64,000 nucleotides of DNA, taken from assembly GCA_964036195.1 (NCBI GenBank), contig OZ038459.1, forward strand, positions 12,149,206 through 12,213,205, written 5' to 3'. This document shows, one piece after another, positions 42,514 through 53,130 of the stretch. Each line of letters starts with the position of its first letter. Position 1 is the stretch's first letter. Position numbers and translations under genes: made by a program. The notes beneath the pieces were generated by a model that saw nothing but the letters and a program-made list of their open reading frames with translations, did not search any database and was not told the DNA's origin. This DNA is from Sphaerolaimus hirsutus (lineage: Eukaryota; Nematoda; Chromadorea; Monhysterida; Sphaerolaimidae).

Positions 42514-45500
42514 TTACGACAAATGATTCTTTGATAACAGGTGCTTTTTTAAATTCCTTTTCGTAGTAAACGTTCGCCCACACGCTGCGCACTCCAGCTT
42601 TTCCCTGTCTGCAATATGAAAATATGAGAAAGTAAAAAGGTTACAACAATTGAAAATTAGGCAAATAATGAAAAAAATTAAAAAATTTGCTACCCCCTGC
42701 ATCCCGTCCCAAAATCACCCAGCTATCTATCTATGTGGAGCCAGTTTTCACCAATTGTATGCCAAATTTTTGTAACTGTTGCCAAGTGTCAAGTCAATCT
42801 TACAAAAGATTCTGATATCAACACATAAGATTAGAAGACAAAAAAAATAAGATTTGGATACACAATTGACACTTTACTTTACATTTGACACTTTGCATGA
42901 CAATTGACACTTTACTTTGCATTTGACTTTACATTTGACACTTTACTTTACACTTTACACGGCTTGGGACTGCCCCCAGGGGAGCAATTACCTAACTATC
43001 TGAACCCCGACGAAGGTTCAAATAAGCTGAAACTCTCAGCGCATGTAAACTCTCAGCGTATTTAAGCTCTCAGCGCATCTATGCACTATGCACCCTATGG
43101 TGCAGCGAAAGTTAACGTGGAAACATACTAATGTAAATTATTCTGTGTTCGACATGTTCACAAAAAGAGCACGTTGTGTATAAATGTATGGTAAATGTGT
43201 CAAAAGAATTGCAATCAAATTATTGAAGAATATTGGGAAAACCATAATTATTGAAATATTCAAATTAAAAAGATTGAAATATAAAACATTGAAATTCATT
43301 GTCTCGGCACACCAGCCCCTTTCATTGTGCCGCCACATCAGAGGGTGTATCCTAAATGCATGCGGGCGGCGCGGCGTCGCAAATATTTTTGATTGTGCCG
43401 CCGCGCCGCCGCACCATACATATAAGCAGGTGCATAGATGCGCTGAGAGCTTAGATGCGCTGGGAGTTTAGATGCGCTGGGAGTTTAGATGCGCTGTGGC
43501 ACACCGCCTTCAAATCTACATGACCCCTCCCTAGCGCCATTCCCAAACCATTCCAGTGGCAAACCACTGCTTGGTTACCATCGCTGCACGGATTCAAAAC
43601 GACTTACCGTATTTCCTCGATTTACCCCCCCCCCCCTGAATTAACCCCCCCCTCGAAATAACACCAGGTGTTTTTGAGCTGGGGAAAAAATAAACCCCCC
43701 TCGAAATACCCCCTGTCTGGAATTATGTACATGATGTATGCAATGTATGTAGGTATACATGATGTATATGTTGGTCGCAGTTTGCATCGTAGCTACACAT
43801 GTACTAGTTTGTGTAGCGATGGACGTTGATATGTCCAGATATACCCTACTTGTACACGTTGATTACCTGTTTTGGGTAGGGTTCAAACGATATGACTTTT
43901 CGATATTCGATATTCGATATTTTTTCAAAATTTTCGATATCGATATTCGATATTCGATATTAAAAAATGGTCGATATCCGATATTCGATATTCGATACGA
44001 TATATCGTTTGAACCCTAGTTTTGGGTATATAAAAGCGTACTCATTACTACGAATTTCGTGAAAATTTCTGACGAAATAATAAATCGCCCCCCCCCCCTC
44101 GAAATACCCCCCTCAAAATTTCCACTCTGAAAAAATAAACCCCCTGGTGGTATTTCGAGGAAATACGGTATTTGTCAGCGATTGAACCCCTGCTCGCAGC
44201 AATTTAAAGCAGGGGCCATGCAGACCCTATAAAATGTCAATATTAATGTAAAATGTCATGAAAAACGTCAAAAATCATGTAAAATGCCCCGTAAGACGTC
44301 AAAAAATTATCTAGATCGTTGCAAGTCATTTGTAATTTTTCACGACATTTTACATGACATTAGAAACTTTGCATTACATTTGACATTTTACGTTTGGGAG
44401 TGGCGTCTGGTCAAAATCTGACAGAAACAGCTTACCAGCACTATGCGTCAACTTGTGTTCCGTCAATTGGTGCCGTCGACTGTATGATTTTGCACACACA
44501 TCACAGGGAAATGGTTTTTCCCCGGTGTGCGTTCGTTGGTGATTTTGCAATGCCGACTTCTTGGGTGCGCTGTAGAAGCAGCCCGCGAACGTACAGCTGT
44601 ACTTGTGCGGCGCCGGACTCGCTCCCTGCAGGCAGGCGAGAACTATACAATGTCACATGCAAACAACAATATTTATTTATGAAAACCAAAATATCTATAT
44701 GACCATTCTGAAAATTTTAAAAGTGGCTTCTTTAAGCACTTATAAATTAAAAATCCGGTCACTGGTCATGCAGTATCCACTTTTATTCAGCAAACCAACT
44801 CGCTTTGACTTTGACTGATAAAAAACTGACTGGCTTTTACTAATAAAAAATGGCTAAAGCCAACAAAAAGTACTAGATGTGAATGCACAAACATAATTTA
44901 TTATATGTATACCATGCCATTTTCAGATTGATCTATCAAACGAAAGTGTATCGAGGGTAATGTATACGATCCATGATGCTTACCATGGCACTGTATACGA
45001 GCATGCTACTCAAAACAAGCCAAAACGTTAAATTGTTTCCCTGTGATGCAGTTTGCTGATGAGTTGATAGCCTATATTATAAGGATTTAGAAACGGGGGT
45101 GCACTAATACGCACATCTGCCCGTTACGCACATTTGCCCGTTTCTTTCACGTGACACTTTTCCAAGTGATTTTCAGATATGAGTGAAGTGAAAAACGCTG
45201 CGCAATGACATTATATTAGTGAACTTTTTTCACTTCACTCATATCTGAAAATGTGTCAAGTGAAAAATAGTGAAAAATAGCTAATTTTCACTGTTTTTTT
45301 CAATGCGCTAGCTACATTTCCACAAAATTGTGTTTTTACTGTTTGATGTCAAATATCTAATTGACAGTATTATAGGTTTCTCAACTTTTTATTTGATGTT
45401 GGCGCCGTAAAATATCTCATTGACAGTATTATGGTGTGGGGCACTTTGGGAGCTACTTTCATTAAAAAAACGGAAAAATGTCTGTTTGTCAAGGTTAAGT

Positions 45501-47928
45501 TTGGAAAGTTTAACGGCGAAAAGCGAACATTGCACCATTGTACGGCTCACCTGCGCGGTCAGCTGCGCCATTGTGAACAGCGGGTGCGACGAGCGGCCGG
45601 CGCAAGTTTTGTCCGCCCACTGCGCAGGATCGTAGAACACGGCGTCGCTGTCGGCGTGCACGCAGACGGCCAGCTTGCCGCACGCGTAGCAGCCGAAATG
45701 CAGCAGGCGGTCGTCGTGCTCGCCGGACACGAGCGAGGGCGCGGCGGCGGCGGCGGTCAAGCGCACGAAGTGGCCGCGAGTGCCGCGCAGCTCCAGCGCC
45801 ATGGGCGGCGGCGCGGCGCACTCGCCCGGCTGCGCGTCCAGCCGATGCACCGCGCGCCTGGCACGTGGCACTTTGAAGTGTGCACGAGTGAATTCGCAAG
45901 TACAACAAGTAGAAAAAGTAGTAGAAGGGCGCCACGGTGCGACGTACTTTGGCGCCCACAAATGGCGCCATTCCATCACTAATCATGTGTATAGCAGGGG
46001 TCTCCTAGGGGGGGGGGCTGGGGGGGGGCTGCCCCCCCCCCCAAATCGGCCAGCTATCTATCTATCCCGGAGGCCGCTCAGCTATCTATCTATCCCGAGG
46101 CAAAATTTTTGGCTACTACCCCCAAAGACCCCCCCCAAATCGCTCAGCTATCTATCTATCTGGAGTGGTTTTTGAGAAATTTTGCCCCAATTTTCGCACC
46201 TTTTTATAGGTTTTCACCTTCAAAATCGTGCTTTCCGGCTATATACATGGTTATATACCTATTTTTAGCCATTTTATACCTACTTTTGGCTACTTTTAAC
46301 TGATTCTTAGCGATTTTTTGCCCTTTCTGCCTTCTTAACCTTGAAAAAGCCTATATATTGTGCCCCCGCCAGCCCCCCCCCAAGCCCCCCCCCAGAAAAA
46401 TTTTTCAGCTATCTATCCCTCCGGAGGAGCGATTTGCTATCTATCCAGCCCCCGCAAGGGCCAAAATCCTGGAGACCCCTGGTGTATAGTTGTTGTTTTT
46501 GGAGGGGGGTCGCAGGGGTTCAATATATGGGGGTTTTCAAGCTTTAGAAGGAAAAAAGGGAGAAAAATCGCTAGATACATATGTAGATAGCTGGTACGTT
46601 TGGGGGGTAACCCAACCCCCCATACTGAACCCCTGCAATGCCATGAATACCCAGTGCTCAAGTATGGGGGCTGTACTTAAGCACCAGGTCTACATTGGCA
46701 CCGGACATTGTTACTTGTGCACCAGGTTTACTTGTGCACTGGTCCTGCGCCGTTTGAAATGCTTCACATCAGTGTGGTGATGCGGCTATGAAAAATGAGC
46801 GAACGTGTACGCATTCGTAAATAGCTCGCCGGCAACTGAATCGGTTTCTACGGGAAAGGCAATTGACAGCAAAATGTTTACGCACATCGCAGCCGGGTAG
46901 GGCACGTATCCGGGTGGACAATCTCGTTCACTGACGATCGGTTCGGCGACGGGTTCGGCGATTCGTTTGCGTTTTGCGCCGCGCTTAAGGCCAATGTCTT
47001 CATCGTGACACGCGATCTCCCCAGCTGGAGCGGCCGGCGGCGGTGCCTGACAATTCAAGTTATTAGCGTAGAGCCAGGCTTATCCGACATCTAAACCCAT
47101 CCCACATCCCAACCGACCGCACGTCTAATTCTACCCATCGCACATCTTAACCCATCGCACATCTAAACCCCCCATAGATGTGGGATGAGCTTAGATGTGC
47201 GATGAGCTTAGATGTGGCTATACGTTTGTATTTTCACAGATCAATTTTGTGATTTTCACCCAGAGGGGGAGTTATTCAAGGGGAGGGAGTTATTCGAGGG
47301 GGAGTTATTTTTTTGTCAGAGTTTTTAAGGAGGGAGTTATTCGAGTGGGAGTTATTTTTTGTCAGAGTTTTTGAGGGGGAGTTATTCAACGGGGTGGGAG
47401 AGTTACTCGAGGGGGATCTTATTCAAAGATATACGGTACAATCAAGCAAATGCCAAATGTGGCACTTCGTGACGAAAAAATAACTCTGCGCTATGAATAT
47501 AACGCCTCAGTCAAAAAAAACAATCTGATGAAAAAAATTCCTCATTCAAGATTTTGCTGTGGACAATTGCACAACATTTTTTGTTGGAGAGACCCCCCTC
47601 GTTGGTAGTGCACTGATACGCACATCTGCCCGTTATGCACATTTGCCCGTTTTTTTCACTTGACACTTTTTAAAGTGATTTTCAGATATGAGTGAAGTGA
47701 AAAACGCTGCACAATGACATTAGTGAACTTTTTTCACTTTACTCATATCTGAAAATCACTTGAAAAAGTGTCAAGTGAAAAAACTGGCAAATGTGCGTAA
47801 CAGGCAGATGTGCGTATCAGGCCTGCCCCAACTCGTACATACACGTGCCAGGCCAACCTGCTCGTGCGGCGCATGGTCGTCCTCGACCGCGGCAGTTGCC
47901 AACTCGTCGTCGGCACACGCGGCGCCAG
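42514..47928 (-). CDS. C2H2 zinc-finger protein (3' five exons)
   Basis: Predicted nuclear DNA-binding protein. Exons are 47843-47928, 46886-47046, 45551-45857, 44436-44625 and 42514-42608 (stop at 42514), phases 2+0, 0/2, 1/0, 0/1 and 2. The first two visible exons are acidic (ADDELATAAVEDDHAPHEQ), then Pro/Ala-rich with a basic NLS-like cluster (LKRGAKRKRIAEP). The third contains a Cys-bearing region (HFGCYACGKLAVCVHADSD). The fourth encodes two adjacent fingers joined by a TGEKPF linker (C-x4-C-x12-H-x3-H starting YSCTFAGC, then CDVC-x12-H-x3-H). The last exon encodes a third finger (CAACGRTFTTKRNLKKH, distal His after five residues) and ends HLS. The 5' end is missing; a candidate first exon at 50491-50559 has compatible phase. 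No specific ortholog recognised. Confidence 0.78.
43608..44168. mobile_element. TACCGTATT-family MITE with nested insertion
   Basis: Ends are TACCGTATTTCCTCGATTTA and GTATTTCGAGGAAATACGGT then A. Type A interior. A 140-bp (CGATATT)-rich element is inserted in its right half, at 43879-44018. The host lies in the zinc-finger gene intron between exons 44436-44625 and 42514-42608. Confidence 0.82.
43879..44018. mobile_element. Nested CGATATT-rich hAT-like MITE
   Basis: The termini GGGTTCAAACGATATGAC and ATATCGTTTGAACCCTA are inverted. The body is CGATATTCGATATT repeats. The host sequence GTTTTGGGTA occurs on both sides (43869-43878 and 44019-44028), so the duplication is 8-10 bp. A partial relative is at 56430-56500, and a terminus-like AGGATTCAAACGGGATCC lies at 63706. 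Confidence 0.8.
45093..45300. mobile_element. TGATACGCAC-family element, truncated
   Basis: Starts GGGGTGCACTAATACGCACA and keeps the CAGATATGAGTGAAGTG arms, but ends at TTTTCACTGTTTTTTTCAAT without the right terminus. Confidence 0.7.
45939..45983. mobile_element. GGCGCC-family right-end fragment
   Basis: TTTGGCGCCCACAAATGGCG then CCATTCCATCACTA. It abuts the hAT-like element that starts at 45995. Confidence 0.55.
45995..46481. mobile_element. CAGGGGT-family hAT-like MITE, complete, 487 bp
   Basis: Termini CAGGGGTCTCC and GGAGACCCCTG are flanked by a perfect 8-bp duplication GTGTATAG (45987-45994 and 46482-46489). The interior has the family words GCTATCTATCTATCCCGGAG and CTCCGGAGGAGCGATTTGCT. 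It lies in a zinc-finger gene intron. No transposase. Confidence 0.9.
47264..47438. mobile_element. TATCCTCGAATAA-family fragment
   Basis: GGGGGAGTTATTCAAGGGGA echoes ending GATCTTATTCAAAGATATAC then GGTA. Left end missing. Confidence 0.6.
47607..47828. mobile_element. TGATACGCAC-family element, short complete copy
   Basis: GTGCACTGATACGCACATCT at the left and AGATGTGCGTATCAGGCCTG at the right, with only two inner arms. It lies 15 bp from the zinc-finger gene exon at 47843. Confidence 0.78.
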
Positions 47929-47956
47929 CTGCGATACGCACCATTGCAAATGAGAA

Positions 47957-48350
47957 CGATTCCAGGGGGTCCTATATATCCATTTTCCAAGGTGTAGAAG
48001 GAAGAAAATGGACAAAAATCGTTAAAAATGTGAAAAATATCTTTAAAATTTGGCACATATCTAACAAAACATGACTGAAAATAGGGGGAAAGGCACATAA
48101 ACGATACTGATATTGAAGATCAGGATGTTTGAAATTGAGCAATTTTGAGCAAAAATTGGGGTATAATTTCTCAAAAAATCGGTCAAGGTCAAAGACAGAT
48201 ACCTAGATAGCTGGGCAATGGGGCAGGCCATTGTAGCCACAAAAATTTGCCTCGGGATGGATAGATAGATAACAGAGCGGCCTCCGGGATAGATAGTGGC
48301 AGTGGTCGGGGGATCTTTTCCCCCACAACCCTCTGAGATAGCCAATTGGA
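47957..48350. mobile_element. CAGGGGT-family-like sequence upstream of the reverse transcriptase
   Basis: Family words CAGGGGGTCCTATATATCC, ATAGCTGGGCAATGGGGC and GGGATAGATAG are present. Termini are degraded. It borders the open frame starting at 48381 and may have truncated the retroelement's 5' part. Confidence 0.5.
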
Positions 48351-48380
48351 AAAAAATGCCAAAGACTGAGAAAAAAATAT

Positions 48381-49655
48381 GTGTTGAGGACTTTCGCTGA
48401 CAATTTTACAGCTGGACGATACATTAATAATACTTACAAATTCTTAACCTTTGACCCAGTGATTCAAGAAAATATACTGGAGAGACATAGACAAATGCAT
48501 TTAGATTTTGAAGCGGACTTGTGTCGTTATGATAACAAATTTCCTTTGCTCTACGCCATACCGAAATTCCACAAGAATCCCATAAAGTTCAGATTTATCG
48601 CAGGAGCAAAAACCAGCTCACTGAACGGTCTGTCATGGAATTTACATTTGATTCTAATGACAGTGCAAAATCTGTTTTTTCATTATTGCAATTCAATTAG
48701 CTCCAATGGTGGTGTAAATCGCTATTGGATTGTCAAAAACAGTGCGGAAGTTATAAATAACTTGACAAATATTCCAAATATCACTCATTTGGGATCATCC
48801 GATTTTTCTCAAGCTTATACAAATTTACCCTTGCAATGTTTGAGAAACAACATTGCAGCTTTGTTTAAACTTATAATAAAACCAAATATGGTTCTTATTA
48901 TAAAAAATGATAAAGCTATTTTCAAAAACATACAAAATCTTCACAATGATGACGTCACTATTTACAATCTGAACCGCTGTACTACGTTACTTAACCAAAT
49001 ATTGGACAATACGTTTGTGAACTGTGCTGGCATTTTATTCAAACAAGTACAAGGTATAGTTATGGGCTCGTCAGCTTCACCAGAGCTTTGCAATCTTACT
49101 TTAGCTTGGATGGAATACACTTACATTAAGCTCAATCCCAACATTCCAGCTGTTCACAGATTGAACAATAAGATTTTTCGCTATATAGATGACACCATCT
49201 ATATCAACAATCCCGATTTTAAAGATATAGCTACAGGAATCTATGATTCAGCACTGGAACTAGAAGAAACCATTCTAAACAACGGCAAACGCTGCCACTT
49301 TTTGGATTTAGACATAAACATTGAGGGCAATTTAGATTTTTCAATATACAACAAGCGAGATGATTATAGTTTTGATATTGTGTCTTATCCGATGATTCAC
49401 ACTAACATTAAAAGTCAAGTGTGTTACAACGTCCTTTTTTCGCAGACACTCAGATTTGCAAGAATTTGCACTCGTCCAGATTCTTTTAATACACGGGTGA
49501 CAACGCTGATAAAATCACTATTGGATAATGGCTATCAACCATGTCGATTACAAGCGACTTTGCAGCACTTCTCAAAACTATATAGCCCTCTGTTAGCTAA
49601 ATTTTCTCTTTGCACGGATGACAAGATCCAAGAGTGGATAAGGACAGTTGCTTGA
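48381..49655 (+). CDS. Reverse transcriptase of a Penelope-like (or related) retroelement
   Basis: A single uninterrupted 424-codon frame, on the strand opposite to the flanking zinc-finger gene. RT landmarks in order: LLYAIPKFHKNPIKFRFIAG (fingers), SSDFSQAYTNLPLQ (motif A region), QGIVMGSSASPELCN (motif B), FRYIDDTIY (motif C with the catalytic DD) and HFLDLDI. The frame has no convincing ATG at its 5' edge (first internal Met around codon 40), so the 5' part is probably missing. I see no GIY-YIG endonuclease, RNase H or terminal repeats; AATAAA occurs about 70 bp after the stop. The PKFHK-type RT with a YIDD box and no RNase H points to Penelope-like elements; domestication or another single-ORF retroelement is possible. 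Confidence 0.82.
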   Translation: MLRTFADNFTAGRYINNTYKFLTFDPVIQENILERHRQMHLDFEADLCRYDNKFPLLYAIPKFHKNPIKFRFIAGAKTSSLNGLSWNLHLILMTVQNLFFHYCNSISSNGGVNRYWIVKNSAEVINNLTNIPNITHLGSSDFSQAYTNLPLQCLRNNIAALFKLIIKPNMVLIIKNDKAIFKNIQNLHNDDVTIYNLNRCTTLLNQILDNTFVNCAGILFKQVQGIVMGSSASPELCNLTLAWMEYTYIKLNPNIPAVHRLNNKIFRYIDDTIYINNPDFKDIATGIYDSALELEETILNNGKRCHFLDLDINIEGNLDFSIYNKRDDYSFDIVSYPMIHTNIKSQVCYNVLFSQTLRFARICTRPDSFNTRVTTLIKSLLDNGYQPCRLQATLQHFSKLYSPLLAKFSLCTDDKIQEWIRTVA

Positions 49656-49894
49656 CATGATTATGAGTTTTTTATAAAAAACCATATCATTTTTCTGATT
49701 GTATCCAGTTCTTGTGATTCCGTGAAAAAATAAAATCAAGCAACTGTGCCTTATCGATTGTATTTTCTTTTGGCTGCCTGTCCATGTTATTGTGACTTAC
49801 TTTTCTTGCCATATCTCATTGCACGTTAAGCGACCATTATTCATGCAACTTTTTTAGGTCGCTTTAATCTATTTCTCGCCTATTTATTGCGACG
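49656..49894. other. 3' flank of the reverse transcriptase frame
   Basis: AT-rich; contains AAAAAATAAAATCAAGC at about 49725 (poly(A) signal-like). No repeat recognised. Confidence 0.4.
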
Positions 49895-50001
49895 ATGTCG
49901 AACAGCTCAAATAATCAAGCACGCGGCGGCGGAAAGAAAAATTCGGGTCGCGGCGGCAAAAAGGGCAACGGCGGCAGCAAACGTGTGACGGCGGAGCGAC
50001 G
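49895..50001 (+). CDS. Candidate first exon, Gly/Lys-rich N-terminus
   Basis: ATG at 49895 opens MSNSSNNQARGGGKKNSGRG followed by GKKGNGGSKRVTAERR, with a donor-like GTATGG at 50002. Composition is clearly coding-like and CG-rich compared with the flanks. No downstream exon with the required phase was found on the plus strand, so the partner gene is unknown. Confidence 0.35.
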
Positions 50002-50490
50002 GTATGGAAGTGAAAGGGTTGGTCGGTAAAATGTGGTAGGGACCAGATATATGGCACTTTACCAGGGCGCACTTTTTAATTTGAAAACGCTCACCGTATA
50101 CCCGAGGTACCACTCCAAATTACAGATAAAAATCCTACTTTTGGAACTGTGCCAAGTTTCTCAGTTGTATAGAGTGTGGTCGTAAGAGTCGACCAGCGAT
50201 TTAGTTTGGTCCCTGTTTGGTTTTTGTTTTTATTTAGTAACATTTTCTGATCGAAACAGTTAAAAAGTCAAAGTTGAAAAGGGATAAAAAGGCTGTTAGG
50301 GGGGGCAGTATTTAATTTAATGACACATTATTTAGGTAATTAATTGATTGATTGGAAGTGCGACTACTCCACAAACCAGAATCGTGCATTGCAGCATTTT
50401 CGTGCCTCGGTTGCAGTTCGTCGGCGCCGAGAACAGGGTCCTGAAACCAGTATTTACATTTGCACAGCTAATACACTCGGATGACATTAC
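50002..50490. other. No recognised gene; CG-rich island at 50380-50490 open on both strands
   Basis: Plus strand reads LKPVFTFAQLIHSDDITPYI; minus strand reads VSCGKMYGVMSSECISCANV. Either may be an exon; splice signals exist for both and I cannot choose. Confidence 0.25.
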
Positions 50491-50559
50491 GCCGTACATT
50501 TTTCCGCAGGAAACACTGCAACATGACGTGATCACTTTCGTCGCCATCATCATCTCTCG
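50491..50559 (-). CDS. Candidate N-terminal exon of the zinc-finger gene, split by a MITE
   Basis: The minus strand reads DDDGDESDHVMLQCFLRKNV, with a possible donor giving a 1-nt carry that fits the exon at 47928. Removing the 512-bp element and one target copy would place ATG GCG AGA GAT directly upstream (in 51072-51084). Speculative. Confidence 0.22.
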
Positions 50560-51071
50560 CAGGGGTATCTTGAATTTCGACGCTCTGAGTGGTTGGATAG
50601 ATAGGAAATCGCTCCTCCGGAGGGATAAATAGCTGAAAATTTTTCTGGGGGGTTTGGGGGGGGGGGTTGCGGTGGTTCGATATAGAAGGAAGTTCGGCTT
50701 TTTCTGGGCATAGAAGGAAGAAAAGGGAGAAAAATCGCTAATAGTAGGTGTAAAATAGCTCAAAAATGGTATACAAGAGCATTTAGTACTAAAAATAGCT
50801 GAAAATATGCGAATAGGAACCAGAACTATGATTTTGGAAGTCAAAATCTATAAAAAGGTATGAAAAATAGCAATTTTGAGCGAAAATTGGGGTATAGTTT
50901 CTCAAAAATCGCTCCAGATAGGTAGATAGCTGGGCGATTTGGGGGGGGGGGGTTAAGGGGGTAGTAGCCCAAAATTTTGCCTCCGGGATAGATAGATATC
51001 TGAGCGGCCTCCGGGATAGATAGATAGCTGGGCGGTTTGGGGGGGGCAACCCCCCCCATTCGAGACCCCTG
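50560..51071. mobile_element. CAGGGGT-family hAT-like MITE, complete, 512 bp
   Basis: Termini CAGGGGTATCTTGAA and TTCGAGACCCCTG are flanked by a perfect 8-bp duplication ATCTCTCG (50552-50559 and 51072-51079). Family words ATAGATAGGAAATCGCTCCT and GGGATAGATAGATAGCTGGG are inside. Confidence 0.92.
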
Positions 51072-51184
51072 ATCTCTCGCCATCACAACGTCTTCAGGAC
51101 TACATCACTTTGTCGTCATCACGTCTTACATAAGTTCTCGGCTGGCCGTCTGCCAGCCGAAGACATATCTCCTATCTGTTTGTA

Positions 51185-51207
51185 GAGTATCGTGTCTGCC
51201 GAGTATA
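51185..51207. mobile_element. Terminus of the 245-bp TA-target family
   Basis: AGAGTATCGTGTCTGCCGAG then TA, equivalent to the right end of 30718-30962. Only the end is present. Confidence 0.5.
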
Positions 51208-51264
51208 GTTTAGTCAATAAGCAACCAGAAGCCCTGCGCAGCCGGCATACGGTTAGAACCACAG

Positions 51265-51500
51265 GCGCACCGCACACTCAAAATTGGCAAGGGCGGTTCG
51301 AATGTTTTTTTATTTACGCCCATGCGGAATTCCAAAGTCGGTTCGGACGATTTTATTTATGACAAGACTGAAAAACGATCGAAATTTGGATCGGTTCGGA
51401 CGATTTTGAATTCCACCCCTCTTTTTATTCCGACTTTGCATTACGACCTTGCAAAAACAACGTTCGAACCGGCCTTGCCAATTTTGAGTGTGCGGTGCTA
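51265..51500. repeat. Dispersed element with GGCGGTTCGAA / CAAAGTCGGTTC words
   Basis: AAAATTGGCAAGGGCGGTTC, ATTCCAAAGTCGGTTCGGAC and TTGAATTCCACCCCTCTT recur in the same order at 60530-60725. The ends are inverted relative to each other (GCCTTGCCAATTTTGAGTGT against ACACTCAAAATTGGCAAGGG), so this is a TIR element of about 240 bp. Confidence 0.75.
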
Positions 51501-52270
51501 CATATCGCATCGAATATCGACATTGGAACAAATCTTGAGGCCACAACAGTAGCAGTCAAGGCGTCTCTTGACGGGAGGACAAGTGATAAGCCAGGTACTT
51601 GTGGTGAAAGTGACAGGGATGAAATGAATCGTTTTAAGACCCCGTTTTTTTTCAAAACTGCCCAAACTGCCTTAAGCTACGTTCTTTAAAAAAAACGGTT
51701 TCGATGCTCGCGTTGAAAAACCGGTTAAAAACGTCCAGCCACCCATAGCAGGCGACAAGTAAATTTGTATATTGCAATTTTTGTCGTGTCACCTGACTTC
51801 CGGAACAACTGCAGGTGTTAAAATTTGACTCACTTGCGAAACCGCAAGCTGCTTGTCACGGCCACGGGCATTAGCTGGCTGACACATTTGCACAAATGAT
51901 TCAAAATGTCGGCACTGTTCAGCTATCGCTCTCTGTCTTATATCGAAAATATCTGTAAAAATTATGGAGCGGATCAGTTTTGACTACGATTTAATTAGTT
52001 CAGGTTATTAACGGCCCACACGCTAGTTGACACGTGGCACTTTGACACGTTGAACTGTGGCTGTGTGCGTGCCGGGCCATGTCGTGCCGGAAGGATGTGC
52101 GTGCTGGTCATATGTGCACGCCGGGTAGGAGGTTAAGGGGGAGGTGGGACCACGGGGCTGTGTGCAGGCTGTGTCTTCCCCATGCCCGAGGAACGCGGTT
52201 CACATTTTTTGAACCGCGCTGCTAATCACACAGCGCGTTAATAAATTTTGAACCATCAGAATTGTATAAC
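51501..52270. other. Intergenic
   Basis: A plus-strand frame at 51495-51689 is open and mildly coding-like (GTNLEATTVAVKASLDGR) without a family. A GCGGTTCA...TGAACCGC hairpin lies at 52195-52219, and a CCCACACGCTAGTTGACAC TIR end at 52015. No gene assigned. Confidence 0.35.
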
Positions 52271-52275
52271 CACGT

Positions 52276-52447
52276 GTGTCAACGGGCCTGTGCCGCTTGG
52301 CATGTAACCCGTTCGGCATGTAAACCACGGATCAGGGGTTTCCAAGGTTTTGACCCTTGTGTGGCGGCATCATAGATAGCAAATCTCTCCTCAGGAGGGA
52401 TAGATAATTATAGCTGAAAATTATTGTGAGGGCACGCTGGGGCAAAA
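52276..52447. repeat. Direct repeat, copy 1 (about 172 bp)
   Basis: From GTGTCAACGGGCCTGTGCC through CATGTAACCCGTTCGGCATG and AGATAGCAAATCTCTCCTCA to TGGGGCAAAAT. Almost identical to 52695-52867 (419 bp further on). Confidence 0.88.
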
Positions 52448-52694
52448 TTTTTATATATGATAAATATATGGCAAAATTGACAAAATGGAGCACAATTTAG
52501 TGATTTGGGGTGAAGGTTGGGAAAAGATCGCTCAAAGTTTGCTCCACTTCGATAGTGAATAGTTGAGAGATTTAGGGGCGGGGCTCAATGGATAGTAGCC
52601 TTGGGATAGATAGCTAAATAGCTGAGCAGCACCCCATGGGGCCCCCGCAACGGGTCTACATGCCAAGCGGTTTACATGCCAAGTGAGCCTAACC

Positions 52695-52867
52695 GTGTCA
52701 ACGGGCCTGTGCCGCTTGGCATGTAACCCGTTCGGCATGTAAACCACGGATCAGGGGTTTCCAAGGTTTTGACCCTTGTGTGGCGGCATCATAGATAGCA
52801 AATCTCTCCTCAGGAGGGATAGATAATTATAGCTGAAAATTATTGTGAGGGCACACTGGGGCAAAAT
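52695..52867. repeat. Direct repeat, copy 2
   Basis: Same content as 52276-52447; the clearest difference is GGCACGCTGG to GGCACACTGG. The intervening sequence ends in TACATGCCAAGCGGTTTACA, a relative of 40610-40650. Confidence 0.88.
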
Positions 52868-52959
52868 AGTGCACAGCCCGCCAATCTATTCACTCGATGA
52901 CAATGCGTGACAAGACATGAATCGAAAATTTTCATCAAAAGAGAAAATCAACACGAGCC

Positions 52960-53130
52960 AGATAAGCCACTGAAGCACTTGCCGGTGCGATCGATCGACG
53001 AGTCGGGCGCGCGCTCATCCACCAGCTGGCACTGGTCCATTTCTCCAGTCTGCAGCCGCTGCGCCAAGTCGCTGCACGCGGCATCGCCCTGAAGAATAGC
53101 ATCGCGTTGGCGTTCCACACACAGCGATTT
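52960..53130 (-). other. Coding-like minus-strand island, unassigned exon
   Basis: The frame reads VERQRDAILQGDAACSDLAQ then RLQTGEMDQCQLVDERAPD, with coiled-coil-like spacing and high CG content. Its phase does not join cleanly to the exon at 53369-53536. Its 5' edge overlaps the arm of the palindrome at 53111-53345. It might be an alternative terminal exon of the coiled-coil gene. Confidence 0.3.

Noticed and set aside
45431-45982. 183-codon plus-strand frame and a second minus-strand frame at 45510-45986
   Set aside because: Shadows of the GC-rich zinc-finger gene exon at 45551-45857, whose own frame has better protein character and matching splice phases.
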